Below are positions 44,911-55,962 of a DNA stretch of 64,000 nt, one piece after another; position 1 is the first letter of the stretch; each line of letters starts with the position of its first letter. The stretch is from Lapidilactobacillus luobeiensis (GTDB lineage Bacteria; Bacillota; Bacilli; Lactobacillales; Lactobacillaceae): positions 1-64,000 of the forward strand of contig NZ_BROC01000004.1 of assembly GCF_024345205.1 (NCBI RefSeq), in the 5' to 3' direction. Position numbers and translations under genes: made by a program. Below the pieces are notes generated by a model that saw only the letters and a list, made by a program, of their open reading frames with translations, was not told the origin of the DNA and searched no databases.

Positions 44911-44943
44911 TTGCTCACTCCGGTAAAACGCTTTCTTAGATAT

Positions 44944-44972
44944 AGAATAATCTCTAATCAAGAAAATGTCAA
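44944..44972 (-). promoter_or_regulatory. Strong promoter of the system 2 operon
   Basis: TTGACA (44967-44972) and TATTCT (44944-44949) on the minus strand are 17 bases apart, ahead of the lipoprotein gene. A weak cre-like sequence (AGAAAGCGTTTTAC, two deviations) lies immediately downstream at 44926-44939. Confidence 0.75.
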
Positions 44973-44983
44973 CATTTTTTTAC

Positions 44984-45022
44984 TAAAAAACTGCTCATCT
45001 TTTACCAAAAAAAGTGAGCAGT
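44984..45022 (-). terminator. Terminator of the LacI gene
   Basis: ACTGCTCA (44990-44997) pairs with TGAGCAGT (45015-45022) and a T-run follows on the minus strand. It isolates the regulator from the operon. Confidence 0.8.
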
Positions 45023-45038
45023 CCCTCTTGACTTTTGT

Positions 45039-46361
<1,323 letters not shown>

Positions 46362-46401
46362 TTAGTAAAAAAACAGAACTGATCGACTTCAGCCCTGTTT
46401 T
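46362..46401 (-). terminator. Terminator of the isomerase / LacZ block
   Basis: AAAACAG (46370-46376) pairs with CTGTTTT (46395-46401), with an inner CTGA/TCAG stem. A T-run follows on the minus strand. Confidence 0.65.
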
Positions 46402-46515
46402 CGTATATCATCTGATCAAGCCCTGTTTCCATAATAAACAACTGGAAGGCTTTTTATCTTACGTAAGCGTACTTATTTTTGCGCTACTGGATAATCGCTA
46501 GGTTTTTCTTTATTC

Positions 46516-47346
46516 TTACAGCGAAAGTTCGTGGATCCGCTTGATCGACCGATCAAATCCTGCTGGCATGACCTCATCCCAAATAATATCAGCAGCTGGT
46601 TTCTTACTACGGATCATTTGATAGGCAGGGCCGAGATTGGCGACTCCTTCGCCCACGGGAACGACCTGCGCATGCCCACCATGAACAACGTACTCCTTCA
46701 AATGAAAAACATCGATCTTATCTCCAAAGAGATTGATTGCTTGGTCAATGATCGCCGCAATATCATCATTTTCGGACGTCACCAAATTGCCCGCGTCCAG
46801 AATAATACGTAGCCGTTCTGAGTCCACCTCGTCGATCATCTGCTTGGTGACCGCCAAACTATGAATTGGGTGGTTTACCCCTGGCTCGATACCAACGATC
46901 CCACTAATCTTTTCCGCCGCTTGAACCATTTTCTTGATTTGCCCGATTGTTAAAGCGATATTGTCAGCCGTATAGTTTTCTCTGGTCAAATTAAAGTTCG
47001 GATCCACACTGCCAGTTTCAGTACCGACCAACTTTGCCTGAAAAGAATGCTGATATTCCAAATAGTGGCTGAACTGTTGTATGGCCAGCTCGCGCTTATC
47101 CAAGTCTGGATCAATAATATTTACATAACACCCTAATACAGATATCCGGATGCCCGCCTGTTTAAAGCACGCACCAGTTTCTTGGGCCAGATCAGCGGTA
47201 AGTTCGCGACCATCCCTTGTTGTTTTTTTAAGTGAGACACGTGGTGCATATTGAATGTGATCGAACCCCAACTCCTGCAGTCGTTCGATCAATCTCGGCG
47301 TATCATCAAAAATCTGCACATCGTGTGCACGAATCCCTAATCCCAT
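46516..47346 (-). CDS. Xylose-isomerase-like TIM-barrel sugar isomerase/epimerase, second copy
   Basis: A 276-residue paralogue of the gene at 19.1 kb. It shares GIRAHD, VLGCYVN, GTETGSV, NHPIHS, IILDAGN and VVPVGEG. The ligand pattern is Glu in GIEPGVNHP, Asp in ILDAGNL, His in FHLKE and a late Glu in IIWDEVMP. ATG 47346 follows GAGGTAGCC. It is the last gene of the LacZ/transporter block, suggesting that the released sugar is isomerised here. The substrate is unknown. Confidence 0.8.
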   Translation of the reverse strand: MGLGIRAHDVQIFDDTPRLIERLQELGFDHIQYAPRVSLKKTTRDGRELTADLAQETGACFKQAGIRISVLGCYVNIIDPDLDKRELAIQQFSHYLEYQHSFQAKLVGTETGSVDPNFNLTRENYTADNIALTIGQIKKMVQAAEKISGIVGIEPGVNHPIHSLAVTKQMIDEVDSERLRIILDAGNLVTSENDDIAAIIDQAINLFGDKIDVFHLKEYVVHGGHAQVVPVGEGVANLGPAYQMIRSKKPAADIIWDEVMPAGFDRSIKRIHELSL

Positions 47347-47419
47347 TTGGCTACCTCGATCCTTAATTAGTACAATCATTGCAAAAACTCAGTTAATGCC
47401 AAAGTGACAATTTCAAACA

Positions 47420-50400
47420 TTACTCATTCTCTTGATCAGATAGCCCAAAAACGATTTTAAATTCATAATGATAAGGTTTCAAAAACAACTTATATCTATT
47501 AAGAACATCCGGGCCACAACTCCTCGAACCAATCCCATGTTGTTGCAAGTCCAAATAGAAATATGTGTCATGAGGCAATAGTGAAAGTTCATCTATATGT
47601 TTAGCATGATCTATTTCCTGAATAGGGTGTGACTTCACACTAAAATTAAACCTTGATTCATTACTAAATATAATCGTTGGCAAATTTGGACCACTTACTT
47701 TCGACCAATAAGTCTCCATATGATTGCCACTTTCTTGTGGATAAGAATAATTGAAAAAGGCCTCATTGATTTTAAAACTAAAGAAATTCAGATAGGTTCC
47801 ATTCATTGCATCTGGATAAGACTCTCGAGGTCCTAATCCTAGCCAATCGACCCTCCGATAACCTTTTGAAAGCACAAATTCATGGCCGATTCTTGGAATT
47901 GTTCGAGAGAATTCTCCTTGCGGCTCTCCCTCAACAGCATATATTACCGAGCCATCTGGTAGCAAAGAAACTCTATTCGTTACTTGAATACGCCAATATT
48001 TTCCCGGTGCACCATAAACCTCTGTTAATTCAATAACCACTTTCTCAGTAGTCACCGAAACTATCTGAATCCTGTGGAATTGTCGAGCTAATGCATCGAC
48101 ACCGGCTTTGCGCCACTGTTCTTCGGATATGAAATCATTATTGGTCATTGGGCGCCAAAAAACACTCCGTCCATGTTGTCCAATAATTCTATGCGAATTT
48201 TTATCAAGCAACTGCCAATTCCCTTTGGATAGGTCAACTAAAAACTCTCTTGACCCATTGCCTGCTAAAGTCAAAACCAATTCTTGCGATGATTGCCGAA
48301 TATTTTCAAATTTTCTATCATCTGGTTGTTGAACGGAAGGGTTTTTGTGATAAAGCGTACTTGTTGTAATCGGTAATTCATTGTGACCTGAACTATCTTT
48401 TATAATTAGATCAACCTTTAGTACGCAGGTATTTCTTGAGTTCGCTAATTGCGGTATTCTAAAAGTTGTTCTATGGTCAAAATCGATATCATCTATTGCA
48501 AGACTTCCTGATGATATTTCACCCAAATCATCTTGATAGGAGTAATTAATAATTAATGGTTCCAATAATTGACAATGCCGGTCGCGTTTATAAATTTCAA
48601 ATTCATTACTACTATTTTTTAGTTTTTTTATTGTATAAGGCGCATAGACATGGGCCACATCAAAATAACTAGGTGTTAAAGTTAAATCGGACTGGACAAT
48701 ACCATCTAAAACAAAATTACCATCGTTCGGATGATCACCAAAATCACCACCATAAAGAAATGTTTTGCGGCCATTCCGATTTTTGATAATTCCATGCTCT
48801 TTCCATTCCCAAATAAAACCGCCGGAAAGCTTGGGATATTGTCTGAATAGTTGTAAATACTCTTGCAATGATCCCGGACCATTACCCATTGCATGACCAT
48901 ATTCACAAAGAATATATGGTTTCTTGATTTGTGGATTCTGTCCGACATCATTCAATTCATCGACTGTTGCATACATTCTCGAATTAAAATCCGCAATCAC
49001 AACATCCTTAAAGTATCGATCTGTTTCTGAATCGAAACAGTCCCGCGATTCACCTTCATGATGATATAACCGGCTTGAATCACGTTTTTTCCCCCAAGCC
49101 ACCATCTCTGCTTGGTTAATACCATTACCGGATTCATTACCAACGGACCAGAAAAGTATACAAGTGAAATTCTTGTTGTGCTCGATCATCTGTTGCATTC
49201 TATCTCGATATGCTGGCAACCATATTGAATCACTGCTCAAGAAATTCTTATCTCCAGTAGAACCGATTCCATGGCACTCAAGATCGGCCTCATCCATAAC
49301 ATAAAAGCCATATTGATCGCACAATTCGTAAAAAAGAGGTTGATGTGGATAATGTGAACATCTTATCGCATTGATATGTGCGCTTTTCATTAATAAAAGA
49401 TCTTTTTCTAAAGTCTCTCGAGGAACATAACGTCCATGCTCCGAATCAAACTCATGATAATTGACTCCCTTAAGTAGAATGGGAAACTGATTTACCTTAA
49501 TTTCCCCATGTATAATTTCAATTTCACGAAATCCAAATGGTTGTTTAATTATTTCCTCCGATGTTCGAATTACTACTTTATAAAGATTGGGAGTATCACA
49601 ATTCCAAAGTTCAACATCATCAACCCTAAATTCAGCCACACCCAAGCCAGCAAGCATTCGGATGTTTTGACTTATCACATTTCCGTCTGAGTCAATTAAA
49701 TCAACTTCAACATTTAGCTTCTCAGGAAAATAGCTGGCTAGTTGGATATTAAGAATACCAATTCTTTTATCGAAATCTATCTTGGTATCAACCTGATAAT
49801 CTACAACGAAATTACTAGGTCTAGTTATTATAGTCACATCTCGAAATATACCTGATAACCACCACATGTCTTGATCTTCAATATATGAACTATCTGACCA
49901 TTGAAAAACTTGAACTGCAATATCATTCTGATCATCATTCAGGAAACTTGAAATATTGAATTCAACTAAATTGCGGCTCCCCTTGCTAAAGCCAACACGT
50001 TGCCCATTTATCCACAAAAAGAAGCAATTATCAACACCATCGAATCGAATAAAAGTTTGTTGATCAACATATTTTTTAGGTATTCTGATTTTTCTGCGAT
50101 AAACACCCATGGGATTATTCTCAAAAGTGTACGGTGGATTTATTGGAAACGGATATTGAATGTTAGTATAATGCGGCCGACCAAAACCTGATAATTGCCA
50201 ATTACCAGGAACTGAAATTTTACCACCTTGATCCAACTTCCAATCCCTTAGTATCGTTGGAAAAGAAACCGTTTCTCCAGAATCAAAGTACTTGAATCCC
50301 CAATCACCATTTAAAGAATGGCTTTCAGAATCACCCGCAACTGTTTCAGGGTGATAATAACAATGCGGTTTTTCCTTGTTGATTCCCAAAGTCTGAGGAT

Positions 50401-50425
50401 CATGTAACACCGTATAATCGATCAT
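47420..50425 (-). CDS. lacZ: Beta-galactosidase, GH2 (LacZ type)
   Basis: A 1001-residue five-domain beta-galactosidase. The jelly-roll domain holds WQLSGFGRPHYTNIQYPFP. The TIM barrel holds the acid/base Glu431 in SVGNESGNG and nucleophile Glu508 in ILCEYGHAMGNGPG. IEDQDMWWLSGIFRDV is another LacZ block. There is no signal peptide. It lies 27 bases after the system 3 MalG-type gene, so beta-galactosides probably enter by that transporter, for example galactan side chains. GAGGGG precedes the ATG. The gene is visibly AT-richer than the region at 30-40 kb. Confidence 0.95.
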   Translation of the reverse strand: MIDYTVLHDPQTLGINKEKPHCYYHPETVAGDSESHSLNGDWGFKYFDSGETVSFPTILRDWKLDQGGKISVPGNWQLSGFGRPHYTNIQYPFPINPPYTFENNPMGVYRRKIRIPKKYVDQQTFIRFDGVDNCFFLWINGQRVGFSKGSRNLVEFNISSFLNDDQNDIAVQVFQWSDSSYIEDQDMWWLSGIFRDVTIITRPSNFVVDYQVDTKIDFDKRIGILNIQLASYFPEKLNVEVDLIDSDGNVISQNIRMLAGLGVAEFRVDDVELWNCDTPNLYKVVIRTSEEIIKQPFGFREIEIIHGEIKVNQFPILLKGVNYHEFDSEHGRYVPRETLEKDLLLMKSAHINAIRCSHYPHQPLFYELCDQYGFYVMDEADLECHGIGSTGDKNFLSSDSIWLPAYRDRMQQMIEHNKNFTCILFWSVGNESGNGINQAEMVAWGKKRDSSRLYHHEGESRDCFDSETDRYFKDVVIADFNSRMYATVDELNDVGQNPQIKKPYILCEYGHAMGNGPGSLQEYLQLFRQYPKLSGGFIWEWKEHGIIKNRNGRKTFLYGGDFGDHPNDGNFVLDGIVQSDLTLTPSYFDVAHVYAPYTIKKLKNSSNEFEIYKRDRHCQLLEPLIINYSYQDDLGEISSGSLAIDDIDFDHRTTFRIPQLANSRNTCVLKVDLIIKDSSGHNELPITTSTLYHKNPSVQQPDDRKFENIRQSSQELVLTLAGNGSREFLVDLSKGNWQLLDKNSHRIIGQHGRSVFWRPMTNNDFISEEQWRKAGVDALARQFHRIQIVSVTTEKVVIELTEVYGAPGKYWRIQVTNRVSLLPDGSVIYAVEGEPQGEFSRTIPRIGHEFVLSKGYRRVDWLGLGPRESYPDAMNGTYLNFFSFKINEAFFNYSYPQESGNHMETYWSKVSGPNLPTIIFSNESRFNFSVKSHPIQEIDHAKHIDELSLLPHDTYFYLDLQQHGIGSRSCGPDVLNRYKLFLKPYHYEFKIVFGLSDQENE

Positions 50426-50452
50426 GTTATAACCCCTCTAATTGATAATTCA

Positions 50453-51331
50453 TTAATCTTTAAGGCCTGTCGTTGCACCAGAATCTAAAATGTAGCGCTG
50501 GAAAACAATAAAAACGAGTAAGATTGGAATAATTGAAATGACCGATGCGGCGATTAGAATCGTCCAATTAATATTCTCGGCCCCAACTAAGCTACGTAGT
50601 GCCACTTGTAACGTATATTTCTTAGGATCATTTAAAACGATCAATGGCCAAATATAATCATTCCACCGCCACTGAAATGAGAAAATACTCAATGTCATAA
50701 TAATAGGACGGGCAATCGGGAGCATAATCTTAAAGAAAATCGTCCCATCACTGGCACCATCAACACGTGCGGATTCCATCAAGTCATCCGGAACAGAAAC
50801 GAAAAAGGTACGAAACATAAAAATCCCAGTGGCCGTATTAATCGAAGGAATGATAATCCCTGCCAAATTATCATAAAGTCCCAGTGACCGAATAACCGTA
50901 AAGGTTGGATTCATAATAACTTCGGTTGGTAACATGGTCGTTGCGATGATACAAACAAAGAAGAAGCGTAACCACTTTGCATTATACTTAGCAAACGCAT
51001 AACCACAGGTTGCACTCGCAAGTACAGTAAGTACTGTCGTCCCAACTGCGGCAATCAATGTGTTTCCAAAATATCTAATGAAATCCAAAGAAGTCCATGC
51101 CTCTTTGAAATTATTAAAAGTTGGATTCTTGGGAAAAATTGTTAAAGGATAAGCAAATAATTCAGATCCCGGTTTAAAAGAACTAAGAACAAACCATAAT
51201 AATGGAAAAAGATAAATAATACAAATAATCACTAATGCAACAGTTAAAAGTGTTGTTGATGTACGATCATGTAAACGACTAACTGAATATTTCTTCTTCT
51301 TTTTATTTGAAAGTGCTGCAGAATCATTCAT
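50453..51331 (-). CDS. CUT1 ABC transporter permease (MalG type), system 3
   Basis: A 292-residue permease with six spans. The EAA loop is LMESARVDGASDGTIFFKIMLP. ATG 51331 follows GGAGGTAG and overlaps the partner permease gene by 8 bases. It feeds the block ending in LacZ. Confidence 0.92.
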   Translation of the reverse strand: MNDSAALSNKKKKKYSVSRLHDRTSTTLLTVALVIICIIYLFPLLWFVLSSFKPGSELFAYPLTIFPKNPTFNNFKEAWTSLDFIRYFGNTLIAAVGTTVLTVLASATCGYAFAKYNAKWLRFFFVCIIATTMLPTEVIMNPTFTVIRSLGLYDNLAGIIIPSINTATGIFMFRTFFVSVPDDLMESARVDGASDGTIFFKIMLPIARPIIMTLSIFSFQWRWNDYIWPLIVLNDPKKYTLQVALRSLVGAENINWTILIAASVISIIPILLVFIVFQRYILDSGATTGLKD

Positions 51332-52193
51332 TAGTTCTACCTCCAATCTTCATTTGGACTAACCCTAAGATTAGTAAAATTGCGAACAGTACCATAGAGG
51401 CAGCACTTGCATAACCGACATTCATTTTATCAAATCCCGTTGTATAGATATATTGAACAATAAACATATTGTCTGTACCCGGACCACCATTGGTTAAAGA
51501 TTGTACCAATGCAAACTCTTTCATTGCTCCAATTGTTGCTAACAGAATCACCATAAATGATGTTGGCTTTAAGGAAGGTAAAGTGATGTACCAAAATTTA
51601 TGCCAAGCAGTTGCGCCATCGATATCCGCGGCTTCATATAGCGATCGTGGAATATTCTTAAGAGCAGAAAGAAACTGCAACATATTAAATGCTGTACCTG
51701 CCCAAATTGCCGCAAAAATTATAACCATAAAGGCTGTATTAGAATTTGTAAACCAAGGGACTGCCTTTCCATGCATCAACGTAATTACATAATTAATGAA
51801 GCCAAAAGACTCTCCGAAAAGCCAACGGAAAATTACACCAGTAATTATTCCCGATATTGTCCAGGGTAAGAAGAAAATTATCTTTGCGAGAAATTTTCCC
51901 TTTGTGTGGTCACTATTAAGCATCAGGGCAACGCCCAATGAAACTATATAGACTAAAGGCACCAGTGTGATTGTATACCGAAAAGTCCTAAACAATGACT
52001 TATAGAAACTGCCATCCTGAAATAGTTGAACGTAATTACTAAAGCCTACAAAATTAGCGGTCGAATATCCCTTGTAGTCCGTCAACGAATAATAGAACCC
52101 CAAAATCGCCGGTACGAGAAAGAATGTAATAAATAAAATTATATTAATACCGGTAAAAAGTAACGGCCACTTATTTCTCTTTAAAGCCTTCAT
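51324..52193 (-). CDS. CUT1 ABC transporter permease (MalF type), system 3
   Basis: A 289-residue permease with six spans and an EAA loop LYEAADIDGATAWHKFWYITLP. ATG 52193 follows GGGTGAGG and lies within the end of the 830-residue gene, so translation is coupled. The pair forms the channel of the third transporter. Confidence 0.92.
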   Translation of the reverse strand: MKALKRNKWPLLFTGINIILFITFFLVPAILGFYYSLTDYKGYSTANFVGFSNYVQLFQDGSFYKSLFRTFRYTITLVPLVYIVSLGVALMLNSDHTKGKFLAKIIFFLPWTISGIITGVIFRWLFGESFGFINYVITLMHGKAVPWFTNSNTAFMVIIFAAIWAGTAFNMLQFLSALKNIPRSLYEAADIDGATAWHKFWYITLPSLKPTSFMVILLATIGAMKEFALVQSLTNGGPGTDNMFIVQYIYTTGFDKMNVGYASAASMVLFAILLILGLVQMKIGGRTNE

Positions 52194-54663
52194 CGTCCTC
52201 ACCCTTTTCCAAAATATTTACCCGCAGAGGATTTATTTTATAGGTATCAGCTCGATTTTGTTCAACTCCGTTGACCACTAAGCCCTTTTTGGTAACCTCT
52301 AAAGATCCAATTTGCTTATCTACAAATCGGCACCCATTAAAGCTTTGAGCACTATAACAGTCTATAAATTGTCCAAAAGTAAAGTTTTCATCTACCGAAG
52401 AGCACTTTACAACTATGTCCTGATTACTACCTTGCGAGACTACTTCTCGATTTCTTGTATCTCCATTTTTTACAATATTAAATCCTTTTGAGAAATAAAT
52501 TCCTAGATATGATTCATTTTTCCTAACAAATAACCAGTTATCCTTAGCAACTATTTCATTCAAAAGCCAGAAGGGAACATACAGATGTACAAACTTAATA
52601 CTAGTTTTTTCCAGATTATACTTGATTAAACTTAAATTTTTATATTGATAAATCCTTGGACAAACACTATTGCCTGCCCAGTAACTAGGTCGATTTTCAC
52701 CGCTGTGTGCAAGTTCTCCTGGATTATTAAGCCACAATTGTGTTCCATCAGTTCCCAAGCTAATATTCATCATATGTTGCTGGTGTCCAGGATTAAAAGC
52801 ATTATAGTCAACAGCTGACGCCAATGAATATCGAGAGGTTTTGTATAAGTAAGTCTCAACCCTATTTTCGCCTTGAAGATAGTTCGCATATATCGCAAAT
52901 TTACTAGTATCACTTAACAGGTACTTAGTAAGTTGCTCTGGGGGTTGGTAATCACTAAGACAAAACAATGTGGCTGCTCGAGATGCATAATTGAACTGGC
53001 CCCTGCCCCAAGCAATTTGCAATAAACTACTGATTTCGCCCAAACGCATCCCTTTCAAATCATGCTCATAAATTCGACCATAAGTTGACGAGAGCATATT
53101 ACCATGATGATTAATTGCCATTATCTTAAAAGTAAAATCAAGCGCATTTTGTGCTAGCTTATAAACCTCTTCATCATTTTTTGAACTAATATAAATACTG
53201 AAAAATCCGATCAAATCAATTGGTAGATATGTCGAAGAATTCCATTCAGAAAAGCCAAATTTGTTAAACTGCGCAAACCAATCCAATAACCGTTCTCGCC
53301 CAATCTTTTCTTGCTCTGAACCATATCGCTTACTGACAGAGAACTTATCAGTAGCAAATAATCTACCTGCGAAGTATTGGCAGCAATGAAACAGTAAAGA
53401 ATGATTTTCACTAAAATACCACATCACATCATTACCTGGCTCATCAATCCAGTAGCGAAATCTCAAAGCCAGTTGCTTGATTTGTTCAAGAAATCGTTTT
53501 GGAACCTTATCATAATACTTAATCGTGAAGGCCAACAATGGTGCAAACATAAAATCTGCACAATCTCTCTTATCCTTGATCATCTGAATAGCAGGCATCA
53601 ATTTGGACCATGCTGAATCCGAAAAATCTCCATTCAAAGCGAACTCTGCCAAAGCACTATTCATATCCAGAAGGGTTAAGTGTGAAAATACATCTAAAAC
53701 ATATTTTTTACGCACGGGCAATGACTTATTGACATCAAATGTAAATCGTTGCTTATCATAGATTCCAACAACTAGTTTTTTAAATAAATAGCTCTTATTA
53801 GGCATTTCAATACCAATATATATATCAGTACTTCCCGAAACATCAAATTCAGAGACATCTCCAAGAGTTATCTTTTTGTCTATAACAGATAACACTCGAT
53901 TTTGACGATTAAAATCAGCAATATCCCCACCTAGTTTATTATCCTGAAAATAGGAATGTTCGAATTCAATCATTACGCTTGAATACTCTGTGGAATCGCA
54001 ACAGATTGCAACTTGTCCCTCTGTGTACAAGTCACGTTCAAAATATAGCCCCTTCAGGAAATCAATACTCGTTTGCAATCTTTCTTCTTCATAGTCAACC
54101 TCAGTCCCAATAGTAAGATCGATGCTATCAAGTAAAGTCAGTTGAAAAGCAAAAGTTACATCACGCTCGGCCAAGTCATCCATATAAACAACAACATTGT
54201 TTTCACCCTGATTTAAAGGCAGATCGATGATTTTAGATGCCAAATGATTGCGAGTGTACGGATGAAAGTCAATTACACGTTGTCCGTTTACCCAAACACA
54301 GACACGACCACAGGTTTCCAACAAAAATTGGGGTGCACAATCTTGCTGAACATAAAACTTATTATTTAGAAATGTGCTAATAACATATGGATTCCCCATT
54401 GCCATGGAGAAGTCAACCCTTGGATTTTCAAATCCAACATACAAATTTGGAAACGCCATTGACGAATCAAATGGGATATTTGAAATATTCTGTAAAAAAT
54501 GCCGTCGAACCGGATATTCAATTTCTAAATATTTTTCAGTTTTATTAACTGAAGCAGTCATTTCTTCCTTGGGGTTATTTTTAACTTTTTGGGCCTGAAG
54601 GTCACTATATTTCCAAATATTCAGCGTATCTCCTTGAGAGACGGGATAACGATATTGCGACAT
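52171..54663 (-). CDS. Unassigned 830-residue protein, probable novel glycan-active enzyme
   Basis: A large protein without signal peptide and without a family I can name. Residues about 100-180 look like a jelly-roll (TCGRVCVWVNGQRVIDFHPY, as in GH2/GH78 sugar-binding domains). Residues about 320-600 are helical and resemble an (alpha/alpha) toroid, with SENHSLLFHCCQYFAG (418-433), SEWNSSTYLPIDL (472-484) and STYGRIYEHD (526-535). The C-terminal 220 residues are beta-rich, with NPGHQQHMMN (624-633). This is the layout of polysaccharide lyases and some glycosidases. It sits between binding protein and permease genes of a CUT1 operon with LacZ and GH105. Confidence 0.7.
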   Translation of the reverse strand: MSQYRYPVSQGDTLNIWKYSDLQAQKVKNNPKEEMTASVNKTEKYLEIEYPVRRHFLQNISNIPFDSSMAFPNLYVGFENPRVDFSMAMGNPYVISTFLNNKFYVQQDCAPQFLLETCGRVCVWVNGQRVIDFHPYTRNHLASKIIDLPLNQGENNVVVYMDDLAERDVTFAFQLTLLDSIDLTIGTEVDYEEERLQTSIDFLKGLYFERDLYTEGQVAICCDSTEYSSVMIEFEHSYFQDNKLGGDIADFNRQNRVLSVIDKKITLGDVSEFDVSGSTDIYIGIEMPNKSYLFKKLVVGIYDKQRFTFDVNKSLPVRKKYVLDVFSHLTLLDMNSALAEFALNGDFSDSAWSKLMPAIQMIKDKRDCADFMFAPLLAFTIKYYDKVPKRFLEQIKQLALRFRYWIDEPGNDVMWYFSENHSLLFHCCQYFAGRLFATDKFSVSKRYGSEQEKIGRERLLDWFAQFNKFGFSEWNSSTYLPIDLIGFFSIYISSKNDEEVYKLAQNALDFTFKIMAINHHGNMLSSTYGRIYEHDLKGMRLGEISSLLQIAWGRGQFNYASRAATLFCLSDYQPPEQLTKYLLSDTSKFAIYANYLQGENRVETYLYKTSRYSLASAVDYNAFNPGHQQHMMNISLGTDGTQLWLNNPGELAHSGENRPSYWAGNSVCPRIYQYKNLSLIKYNLEKTSIKFVHLYVPFWLLNEIVAKDNWLFVRKNESYLGIYFSKGFNIVKNGDTRNREVVSQGSNQDIVVKCSSVDENFTFGQFIDCYSAQSFNGCRFVDKQIGSLEVTKKGLVVNGVEQNRADTYKINPLRVNILEKGEDDEGFKEK

Positions 54664-54693
54664 AAGAAATCTCCTAACTTATAACTTCATATA

Positions 54694-55944
54694 TTACTTT
54701 TTCGCATAACCATCATTGTAATCTTTAATGGTGTCTTTGATAGCATCATCAAGAGAAATTTCTTTATTAAGAACCTTGACCATTGAATCTCGATATGCAC
54801 CGGTTAACCCTTTGTATCCTTTCATCGTCATAGTAACTTGATCAGTAGTTTGCTTCCCACTGATTGGTTCCGCTGCCGCTGCAATTTCTTGATTATAAAC
54901 ATCATAAGCAGCCTGTCCGTTCTTATACTTAATGTCCAAATTCTTTACGGCAGGGATATAACCCGCATATTGACACAATTGTTTGTAATTTTCTTTCTTA
55001 TATAACCATTTAACGAACTTTTTACCACCAGTACTATTAGCACTATTTTTAAATGCTACCAGGAAGTTACCACCCATGTTTGTAGCCCGAGTTTTTTCAT
55101 ATGGCATATATACTGCTTTCCAATCAAAATCAATATTCTTTGAGAAATCAGCTATCTGCCAGCTACCAGAGTAATATGCTGGAATTTGGCCGCTCTTGAA
55201 GAGTGATGCAGCATCTTCATTAGATGTCCAAACAGATTTTGGCATAAAGCCTTCATTATTCAATTCAACAAATTTTTTAAGTGCAGTGATTGTTGCTTGA
55301 TCTGTTTTATATGACGTCTTTTTTGAATTTAAGAAGAAATCTTTTCCGCCATACTGATACGTAAATGCTCGTAAACGATGATCTGATCCATCCATCACCA
55401 TGCTATATTTCGCATTAGTTTTTGCTTTTACTTGATTTGCTTTTTCGATGAACTCATCCCAAGTCCAAATATCTTTTTCGGATGTTGGATAACTTACGCC
55501 TGCCTTTTTAAACAGGTCAGCATTGATAAACATACCAACTGCAGTTACATCGGTTGGCAAAGCTTTTACTTTATCGTTCTTATCACGAATCGTCATTGAG
55601 TCAAGTGTTCCTGCCGATTTAGCAACAGAGGTTAAATCAACTAGATAATCTGCCCAATCAGGCTGAACACCAGAAACTCGAGCGACATCTGGTGCATCAT
55701 TGGACTGAACCGCTTTCGTAACTTTAGTTGTTAAATCCGCATAAGGGACGTCCGTAACTTCGACTTTGATACCAGTCTCTTTTTCGTACTTTTTAGCCAT
55801 CTTTGAGTAGGCATTGCCTTCAGATGTATCTCCAGAAACAAATAACCTAACGGTGTCTGACTTTTTCGCACCTGCACCGTTCCCACAACCAACAAGCAAT
55901 AAGCTCAGAGCCATGGCTAAACCAATACCGAAACCTTTTTTCAT
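54694..55944 (-). CDS. Solute-binding lipoprotein of CUT1 ABC transporter, system 3
   Basis: A 416-residue lipoprotein. The signal MKKGFGIGLAMALSLLLVG precedes Cys20 (lipobox LLVGC). The mature domain starts TVRLFVSGDTSEGNAYSKMAKK. ATG 55944 follows GGAGGGC. It lies directly upstream of the 830-residue gene and downstream of GH105 and GRP genes. It would deliver galactose- and uronate-containing oligomers to the system 3 channel. Confidence 0.9.
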   Translation of the reverse strand: MKKGFGIGLAMALSLLLVGCGNGAGAKKSDTVRLFVSGDTSEGNAYSKMAKKYEKETGIKVEVTDVPYADLTTKVTKAVQSNDAPDVARVSGVQPDWADYLVDLTSVAKSAGTLDSMTIRDKNDKVKALPTDVTAVGMFINADLFKKAGVSYPTSEKDIWTWDEFIEKANQVKAKTNAKYSMVMDGSDHRLRAFTYQYGGKDFFLNSKKTSYKTDQATITALKKFVELNNEGFMPKSVWTSNEDAASLFKSGQIPAYYSGSWQIADFSKNIDFDWKAVYMPYEKTRATNMGGNFLVAFKNSANSTGGKKFVKWLYKKENYKQLCQYAGYIPAVKNLDIKYKNGQAAYDVYNQEIAAAAEPISGKQTTDQVTMTMKGYKGLTGAYRDSMVKVLNKEISLDDAIKDTIKDYNDGYAKK

Positions 55945-55962
55945 TTTTGAGCCCTCCATTTT

